Positions 23,835 to 28,767 of a stretch of DNA of 28,767 bases are shown here, piece by piece. Each line of letters starts with the position of its first letter. Within the stretch, counting starts at the first letter, position 1. The notes below the pieces were generated by a model. The model saw nothing but the letters and a program-made list of their open reading frames with translations. It made no database searches and was not told where the DNA came from. The position numbers and the translations under genes are program-made. The stretch comes from CAZCFB01 sp964511535. GTDB taxonomy: Bacteria; Myxococcota_A; Polyangia; GCA-2747355; CAZCFB01. Where the stretch lies: the NCBI GenBank assembly GCA_964511535.1, contig CAZEFW010000125.1:1-28767 (forward strand). The letters are read 5' to 3'.

Positions 23835-24944
23835 TCAGCTCTCGAACACGGCGTCCGGCGCGTAGAACCGCTGCAGGAACCCGGGGCACCTCTCGTCGTA
23901 CAGGGTGCTGGCCACGCGGTCGGCCTGAGCGATGAAGCAGCGCTCGAACCAGCAGATGATGGGGGACACCTGGCCCACCTTCCCCGTGGTCTCGTAGTTG
24001 GCGCAGCCGCACCAGAACATGCAGCGGGAGCGCAGGTCGCAGGCGGCGCACTCCTCGTCGGGCGTGTTCTTGGCCTGCACCAGGGCGTCGCGGCGCTGCT
24101 CGTCCAGGCCGGCGTCCAGGTGACCGATGCGGATGTCGGGGTCGTCGTCCTGGGCCACCAGGCGGTCGCAGGGGTAGATGTTCCCCGACGGGGCCACGGT
24201 CATCTCGGCCACGCCGAACATGCACCGCTGCCCTTCCCGGTAGCCGCGGTTCAGGTGGGTGACGACCTTGCCGTTGATCGGATCGAGGCGCATGTCCTGG
24301 CCGGCGCGGAGCCGCGCCATGAAGCGGTCGCCCAGGTCGTCCAGGCTCCGCTCGAACAGCGCGCAGGAGGCCTCGTCCCACTGGCCGTTGTAGTTGGGGG
24401 AGAAGTGGATCCGCTTGACCCCCAGGTCCATCAGGTAGTCGAAGCTGCGCCCCATGTGCCGCGCGTTGTCCGGATCCACCACCGCCACGACCCGCGGATC
24501 GAAGCCCTCGGCCAGCAGCCGCTTCAGGCCGGCCTCCACCCGCGCCGACGAGGGCCGGCCGTTGCGGAACCGGCGGGTGGCGTCCTGGGCCTCGGCGCAG
24601 CCGTCCACGCTGATCTGCACCTGGAACTGGTGCTCCTTGAGCAGCGCCATGCGGCGGTCGTCCAGCAAGGTGCCGTTGGTGGCCACCGACGGGAAGAGCT
24701 GGATTCCGCGGGCTTCGGCCTGATCAGCGGCGTAGGTCACGGCGTGCTCCAGCAGGTCCGGCTCCATCAGCGGCTCGCCGCCGAAGAAGGTGAGCATCAG
24801 GAAGCCGGCCTCGGCCTGGTCCAGGCCGAAGCGCACCGCCTGCTCGGCGACCTGTGGGCTCATGGGGCGGTGGAACTTGCGCCCCGTGTAGCAGTAGGTG
24901 CAGCGCAGGTTGCAGCGGTGGTTGACGAAGAGGGTCAGGTTCAC
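23835..24944 (-). CDS. Radical SAM/SPASM peptide-modifying enzyme (maturase-like)
   Basis: 369 aa from a GTG at 24944, four bases after the stop of the Tat-repeat gene. The frame is open further upstream but there it is only a shadow of that gene. The radical SAM motif CNLRCTYC gives C11, C15 and C18 for the SAM-binding [4Fe-4S] cluster; GGEP is at 55-58. The C-terminal SPASM domain has C241, C259, C299, C302, C308, C312, C314, C331 and C336, enough for two auxiliary clusters (motifs GNIYPCDR, CAACDLRSRCMFWCGC). SPASM enzymes mature ribosomal peptides or sulfatases. No RRE domain is visible. The adjacent repeat-bearing protein is the obvious candidate substrate. Anaerobic-sulfatase maturation is less likely, since no sulfatase is nearby. 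Confidence 0.88.
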   Translation of the reverse strand: MNLTLFVNHRCNLRCTYCYTGRKFHRPMSPQVAEQAVRFGLDQAEAGFLMLTFFGGEPLMEPDLLEHAVTYAADQAEARGIQLFPSVATNGTLLDDRRMALLKEHQFQVQISVDGCAEAQDATRRFRNGRPSSARVEAGLKRLLAEGFDPRVVAVVDPDNARHMGRSFDYLMDLGVKRIHFSPNYNGQWDEASCALFERSLDDLGDRFMARLRAGQDMRLDPINGKVVTHLNRGYREGQRCMFGVAEMTVAPSGNIYPCDRLVAQDDDPDIRIGHLDAGLDEQRRDALVQAKNTPDEECAACDLRSRCMFWCGCANYETTGKVGQVSPIICWFERCFIAQADRVASTLYDERCPGFLQRFYAPDAVFES

Positions 24945-24948
24945 GCGG

Positions 24949-25386
24949 CTACTTCTTCTCGTCGGCCATGGCGTCGGGCGCGGGCGCGCCGCCGGAGAGG
25001 CCCATGTCCTTCTTGTCGATCTTCGCGTCGGGCGCCGGGGCGAAGCCGGGCGCCGGGTCGGCGTCCTTCTTGTCCACCGCGGCGTCGGGGGCCGGGGCAT
25101 CGCCGAGCATGGGCATGTCAGCCCCGGCGTCAGGCATGGGCGCGGCGCCGGCCGGTCCCACACCATGATCCCACTTGGGGGTCGGCTTCTTCTTGCCACC
25201 GGCGTCCGGCTTGGCCGGCACAGCGCGCCCATCGCCGCACGCCACCGCGGCCAGGGAGCCGGCGGTCAGGATGGTGGCGCCGAAGCGGGTGAGGAAGTCG
25301 CGCCGGTTGCTCTCGAACTCGTCGGCGGTCGGGTAATCGGCCCGGGGCTTCTGCTGTGGGTCCTTGCGAAAGAGGCGCTTTTTCAT
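24949..25386 (-). CDS. Tat-signal (lipo)protein with three Ala-Pro-Asp/Lys repeats; candidate radical SAM substrate
   Basis: 145 aa; GGAGG upstream supports the ATG at 25386. A 27-residue charged leader precedes the twin-arginine motif NRRDFLTRF (Arg28-29) and a hydrophobic stretch ending LAAVAC, where Cys50 may be lipidated. The mature part is Pro/Ala/Asp/Lys-rich, with a lone aromatic site KWDHG at 71-75. It contains three repeats spaced 18-19 residues: GDAPAPDAAVDKKD (95-108), GFAPAPDAKIDKKD (114-127) and GGAPAPDAMADEKK (132-145, at the C-terminus). It is 4 bp upstream of the radical SAM/SPASM gene, so the two form one operon. It could be a modified exported peptide, or an ordinary lipoprotein with an Asp/Ala-rich linker of the kind common in Myxococcota. 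Confidence 0.8.
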   Translation of the reverse strand: MKKRLFRKDPQQKPRADYPTADEFESNRRDFLTRFGATILTAGSLAAVACGDGRAVPAKPDAGGKKKPTPKWDHGVGPAGAAPMPDAGADMPMLGDAPAPDAAVDKKDADPAPGFAPAPDAKIDKKDMGLSGGAPAPDAMADEKK

Positions 25387-25460
25387 GGTGGTTCGATTCC
25401 TCCGTTGGCGAGGAACTTTGCAGGGGCCGTGCCATCGGGCGCCTCGCGCCGGGGCCTTGA

Positions 25461-25476
25461 AAATACCATGGTTTTT
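25461..25476. promoter_or_regulatory. Near-perfect 16-bp palindrome in the divergent promoter region
   Basis: AAATACCATGGTTTTT is symmetrical about CATG except for one mismatched pair. It lies in the 165-bp gap between the Tat-repeat gene (-) and the ABC transporter genes (+), in a locally AT-rich spot. It is a possible operator. Confidence 0.35.
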
Positions 25477-25503
25477 GACGGCCTTTCCACGAAGCGCGTG
25501 AAC

Positions 25504-25522
25504 GTGGCACCATCTGTGCCAC
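25504..25522 (+). promoter_or_regulatory. Sigma54-like -24/-12 element or GTGGCAC inverted repeat before the ABC transporter genes
   Basis: TGGCAC (25505-25510) is followed by TGC at 25517-25519, placing GG and GC exactly as in sigma54 promoters (TGGCAC-N5-TTGC); the first T of TTGC is G here. Transcription would start about 20 bp before the GTG at 25552. The same bases form a perfect inverted repeat, GTGGCAC-CATCT-GTGCCAC, so an operator is the alternative reading. No sigma54 activator gene is seen in the window. Confidence 0.4.
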
Positions 25523-25551
25523 AGTTTTCTGAGACCCAGGCGAAGATCTGA

Positions 25552-26223
25552 GTGGTGGACCGGACCGCAAAGCAAGCGCTGTTGAGCGCCACCGGGGTGC
25601 GGGTGGAGATCCCCGACCGCCCGCCGGTGGCGCTGGAGCTCGGCCTCGGGCCGGGGGAGGCCGTTCAGCTGGCCGGACCGTCCGGCTGCGGCAAGAGCAC
25701 CCTGCTGCGCGTGCTGTGTCGGCTCGAGGCGGCCGCTGCCGGCGCGCTTTGCCTGGGCGGGCAGCCCGCCAGGCAGGTGTCGCCCCAGGCCTGGCGGCGT
25801 CGGGTGAACCTGGTGCCACAGCGGCCCGCAATGTTGGATGGGACCGTGCGGGACAACCTGCAAGCTGGCTTCATGTTCAGGGCGTCATCGTCGCCGCCGG
25901 ACGACCTGGAGCAGCAGCTCCGGGACCATATGCAGGGGCTGGATCTCGATCCTGACCGGCTGCTGGAGCAAGACGCGCGCACCCTGTCTGGCGGGGAGGC
26001 GGCCAGGGTCGCCCTGGTGCGGGCGTTGCTGTTGCAGCCCGAGGTGTTGCTGTGCGATGAGCCCACGGCGGCGCTGGACCGGGAGCGGGCCGAGCGCCTC
26101 GTGGGGGTGCTCGGAGCGTGGGTGGGCAGCGGCGGGGCGCTGGTGCTGGTGGCCCACGACGACGGCCCGTGGGACGGGTTGCAGCGCCGGGTGATCCGCC
26201 TGGGCTCGGAGGCCGCGGCGTGA
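25552..26223 (+). CDS. ABC transporter ATP-binding protein, FetA/YbbL-like
   Basis: 223 aa from a GTG (a second GTG follows immediately). Walker A GPSGCGKST is at 42-50, Q-loop Q90, signature LSGGE at 145-149 and Walker B VLLCDEP at 165-171. The length and pairing with a UPF0014/FetB-type permease point to the FetAB family, implicated in E. coli in iron homeostasis, probably iron export. The stop overlaps the permease start as GTGA, so the two are translationally coupled. It is transcribed divergently from the Tat-repeat and radical SAM genes. The family assignment comes mainly from the permease; the substrate is inferred. Confidence 0.87.
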   Translation: MVDRTAKQALLSATGVRVEIPDRPPVALELGLGPGEAVQLAGPSGCGKSTLLRVLCRLEAAAAGALCLGGQPARQVSPQAWRRRVNLVPQRPAMLDGTVRDNLQAGFMFRASSSPPDDLEQQLRDHMQGLDLDPDRLLEQDARTLSGGEAARVALVRALLLQPEVLLCDEPTAALDRERAERLVGVLGAWVGSGGALVLVAHDDGPWDGLQRRVIRLGSEAAA

Positions 26224-27011
26224 ACGTCACCCCCATCTCGGACCTGCAGCTCGCCCTGAGCGCCGTGCTCGTGCTGGTGGCCGGCGGGGTCTCGGCGCTG
26301 CTGCGGCTGGGGCTGCTGCGGTCCCTGTTGTGGGGCACCTTTCGCACGTTCCTGCAGCTCGGGCTGGTGGGCTACGTGCTGGCCCACGTGTTCGCCCTGG
26401 ACCACCCGGCCCTGGTGGCGGGCCTGGTGCTGGTGATGTGCCTGCTGGCTGCCCGGGCCTCGGTGTCACGGCTCAAGTCGGTGCCCCACAAACCGTACGG
26501 CCTGGCCGCGCTGGCCCTGGGGGCGAGCACCTTCATCGTGGGCACCCTGGTGTGCGGGGTCATCGTCGGAGGTGAGCCCTGGTACCGCGCTCAGCTCGCC
26601 ATCCCGATCTGCGGCATGCTGCTGGGCAACTCGCTCAACGGCGTCTCCCTCTCGCTGGACCGGCTGTACAGCGAGGTGCGCGCCCGGGCCGGCGAGGTGG
26701 AGGCGCGCCTCTGCCTGGGCGCCACGCCGTGGGAGGCCTCCCGCCCCATGGTGCGCGCCGCCCTGCGCGCCGGCATGACCCCGATCATCAACAGCCTGAT
26801 GGTGGTGGGCCTGGTGTCGCTGCCCGGCATGATGACCGGCCAGATCCTGGGCGGGGCCGATCCGCTCACCGCGGTGCGCTACCAGATCGTGGTGATGTTC
26901 ATGATCACCGCCTCGGTGGCCATCGGCTGCCTGATCTTCGTGGGGCTGTCCTACAAGCAGGTGTTCACCGAGGACGGCGCGCTGATGCCGGAGCTGCGGC
27001 GGTCGGGGTGA
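26220..27011 (+). CDS. fetB: ABC transporter permease, FetB/UPF0014 (YbbM) family
   Basis: 263 aa from a GTG overlapping the ATPase stop by 4 bp. It is highly hydrophobic, with about seven transmembrane segments (for example LALSAVLVLVAGGVSALLRL and LVAGLVLVMCLLAARASVS). The family core is clear: GTFRTFLQLGLVGYVL near the start, IPICGMLLGNSLNGVSLSLDRL in the middle, and the cytoplasmic loop EARLCLGATPWEASRPMVRAALRAGMTPIINSLMVVGLVSLPGMMTGQILGG, split here into its conserved parts ARLCLGATPWEA and SLPGMMTGQILGG. The length fits E. coli FetB (about 260 aa). It is convergent with the solenoid gene 9 bp away. Confidence 0.92.
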   Translation: MNVTPISDLQLALSAVLVLVAGGVSALLRLGLLRSLLWGTFRTFLQLGLVGYVLAHVFALDHPALVAGLVLVMCLLAARASVSRLKSVPHKPYGLAALALGASTFIVGTLVCGVIVGGEPWYRAQLAIPICGMLLGNSLNGVSLSLDRLYSEVRARAGEVEARLCLGATPWEASRPMVRAALRAGMTPIINSLMVVGLVSLPGMMTGQILGGADPLTAVRYQIVVMFMITASVAIGCLIFVGLSYKQVFTEDGALMPELRRSG

Positions 27012-27020
27012 GGCGGGGGG

Positions 27021-28760
27021 CTATTGCCGGGTAAGGTGTTGGTAGCCGGCCAGGATGCCCTGCCGGATGTCGTCGGTTTGGTCGGGGTAGAGGCGGGTTA
27101 GGAGGGAAGCTGCGCCCACGGCGACATGGGGCTGCAATATGCTCAGGGCAATAAGCTTCTCAAACACTTGTTGCTTGCCCAGGGCGGCGGTCTCCCACAG
27201 GCAGCGCGCAAACCATTTGCTCACGAGACCGCTACTAACCACGCTCACCGCCTCATCGTCCATGTCGCACTTGAGCATGGTCAAAACGCAGTCCTGAAGC
27301 GCCTCTCCTGGAAATCTCAAGTCGCCTGCAATGGCCAGCGCGTGTTCGAGATGCCGCGTCGGCTCGCAGTGCTCCTCTGCCAATACCGCCGAGACCGATT
27401 CCCGGTCCTGGTGCAACTGCAAGGCGAGGCTCAGGAGGATTGCGAGCCAGGTTGGTTCATCTTCGGAGGCCGTGTAGGGGAAACACATCAGGCCTCCGCC
27501 GGACCCAAGCGTTCGCATCACCCTGGCGGCAGGGCCATACCTCGCAAAATCCCTGATGCGGGCGAGGGTTATGACGGCTTCATGCGCATCCCCACGCCGA
27601 GCATGGCAGACCGCCAATTCAGCGAGCACCTCGGTGGAATGGACGGACCCCACTCCCGAAGTGAGCTTGGCGCACAGGCCCATCGCTAAATCAAGCTGGT
27701 CATGCCGAGCCGCCGCAATGGCGAGCTGCGCGTCCAGGTCCATGTATCCACCCAGGTCTTCCAGCGTCCTCACCAGCAGCACTGCATCTTCGGGACGCCC
27801 TTCCTCGAGGATGACCTCCCCTCCTTCCATCAGCATCATCTGCTTCAGTTCATCACTCTCCGCTGTCTGTACAATGCGGAGGACGTCCCGCTGGGAACCT
27901 GAAGCCGCTAGCTGACTGGCCAGGATCTGAAGGCCTTCGGGCCGCAAAGAGCCCGGCAGGTCCTCGATCCTATTATCCAGGGTAATCTTTGGTATCCGAA
28001 GAGGCTGTTCTGCGTGGAAACTAGCGACCTCGGCACGGATTTCTTTCAGCAGCTTCAGTGGGTTCTTCAAGAAATCAGCTGCTTGCAGCCACTGCTCATC
28101 TGACAGGGTCGCCAACTCATCGTGAAGCTGCTCTCGAGCCTCTTCTGCATGGTTGAGCTCTGGATGGTATGCCGCGATCAGAAATAGTGGGAGGCATCGC
28201 CCCAATCCGGGAGGCAGCAGGTGGGCAAGCAGCCGGCCCATCTCGGCATGCCCCATGAAACAGAGGAGGCCCATGAGGCCCATGGCTCCATCCAACTCGA
28301 GGGTGTCTTGGCTCTCCCGCTGGACATGCTCCAGTTCGTGTGCGCACACCGCGCAGGCAACCTGAGCCAGCCTCGGCAGAAGCGCGCTACCAGGGGCGAA
28401 ATTGCGGCTGTAGCGTCGCTGGTTTAGAGCCATGAGGATAAGGTCGTACTCGGCATCTGAATCTGGAGGCTCCCCTGCACCGGGCTCCAGCAGTCGAGTT
28501 GCCAAGACCACAGGGTCTTTTTCCCGGCAAAGCTTCGAGACCGGATACGCTTCCTCGGTTTTCCCCACTAGGAGCGCGCCCTGGACGAACATTGCCAGCA
28601 TCCGCTCCTTCGACCATCCTCCGGCGAGCAGCCTCGCATCTTCTGCTCTCCCGAGGATGCCAAGGGCCCGAAATGGCTCAACTCCAGTGGCTCCCCGCGT
28701 GGTTAGCAGATCGATGCAGCGAGCTGCCAGAAGGGCAGCGCCCTCGTCATCACCAGCCAT
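27021..28760 (-). CDS. Alpha-solenoid (TPR/HEAT-like) protein, probably 5'-partial
   Basis: 579 aa visible from an ATG at 28760. The frame remains open to the window edge seven bases away, and the first residues (GAALLAARCIDLLTTRG) already look like a repeat helix, so the true start probably lies outside. The protein is all helical, with repeated pairs such as LGGYMDLDAQLAIAAARHDQLDLAMGL and ELAVCHARRGDAHEAVITLARI patterns, and no signal or membrane segment. Third codon positions are clearly richer in A/T than in the other genes here, suggesting a different history or low expression. No catalytic motif or specific family is recognised; a scaffold role is the most that can be said. Confidence 0.75.
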   Translation of the reverse strand: MAGDDEGAALLAARCIDLLTTRGATGVEPFRALGILGRAEDARLLAGGWSKERMLAMFVQGALLVGKTEEAYPVSKLCREKDPVVLATRLLEPGAGEPPDSDAEYDLILMALNQRRYSRNFAPGSALLPRLAQVACAVCAHELEHVQRESQDTLELDGAMGLMGLLCFMGHAEMGRLLAHLLPPGLGRCLPLFLIAAYHPELNHAEEAREQLHDELATLSDEQWLQAADFLKNPLKLLKEIRAEVASFHAEQPLRIPKITLDNRIEDLPGSLRPEGLQILASQLAASGSQRDVLRIVQTAESDELKQMMLMEGGEVILEEGRPEDAVLLVRTLEDLGGYMDLDAQLAIAAARHDQLDLAMGLCAKLTSGVGSVHSTEVLAELAVCHARRGDAHEAVITLARIRDFARYGPAARVMRTLGSGGGLMCFPYTASEDEPTWLAILLSLALQLHQDRESVSAVLAEEHCEPTRHLEHALAIAGDLRFPGEALQDCVLTMLKCDMDDEAVSVVSSGLVSKWFARCLWETAALGKQQVFEKLIALSILQPHVAVGAASLLTRLYPDQTDDIRQGILAGYQHLTRQ

Positions 28761-28767
28761 GACCCTG

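Noticed and set aside
24945..25232. N-terminal extension of the radical SAM protein
   Set aside because: The added residues are Arg/Pro/Thr-rich shadow translation of the Tat-repeat gene; the enzyme's first strand begins at the GTG at 24944.

Overview
The window is GC-rich (roughly two thirds or more G+C) bacterial chromosome. It carries no rRNA, tRNA, CRISPR array, transposase or phage gene that I can recognise. Two signatures sit side by side. One is a complete dissimilatory sulfur energy module: adenylylsulfate reductase AprBA and its membrane electron partner QmoABC, with a siroheme-pathway methyltransferase upstream. The other is a set of genes typical of Myxococcota and related former Deltaproteobacteria: a kinase-ATPase-TPR giant next to an FHA protein, a YbjN-like chaperone, 'WAVG' propeller repeats, Asp/Ala/Pro-rich lipoprotein linkers and dispersed heptanucleotide repeats. 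I infer an anaerobic, probably uncultured, myxobacteria-related or deep deltaproteobacterial lineage. Apr/Qmo alone does not show whether it reduces sulfate or oxidises sulfur.

Layout. 1-453: G-tracts and several simple-sequence arrays, no convincing gene. 454-1596: CobA-type uroporphyrinogen-III methyltransferase with an extra winged-helix-like C-terminus. 1597-2060: leader and promoter region. 2061-4427: aprBA, closed by a GC hairpin and a strong intrinsic terminator (4523-4559). 4588-10586: a zinc-ribbon protein, a YkgJ-type cysteine-cluster protein and qmoABC, all on the + strand. 10607-11310: a truncated-looking propeller gene bracketed by inverted heptamer arrays. 11448-11933 (-): YbjN-like protein. 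12015-14748: a lipoprotein with two DTG aspartyl-protease motifs plus PDZ, followed by a secreted TPR protein. 14957-16063: lipid kinase. 16060-17241 (-): Tat-exported C45-type hydrolase, followed by a 78-bp MITE-like inverted repeat. 17435-22158 (-): zinc-ribbon membrane protein and a kinase/AAA/TPR protein broken by a one-base indel in a G7 tract. 22259-23827: FHA-GAF protein and a predicted outer-membrane barrel. 23835-25386 (-): radical SAM/SPASM enzyme and a Tat-lipoprotein with three near-identical repeats. 25552-27011: FetAB-like ABC transporter. 27021-end (-): alpha-solenoid protein of lower GC.

How the genes work together. AprBA interconverts APS and sulfite plus AMP. QmoABC links AprBA to the quinone pool. 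CobA would supply precorrin-2 for siroheme, the cofactor of dissimilatory sulfite reductase (not in this window). The two cysteine-rich proteins between aprA and qmoA are placed to help assemble or tune this iron-sulfur-rich machinery. The kinase and FHA genes form a plausible phospho-signalling pair. The radical SAM enzyme and its repeat-bearing Tat neighbour look like an enzyme-substrate pair for peptide modification, and this is the best candidate for an undescribed system here.
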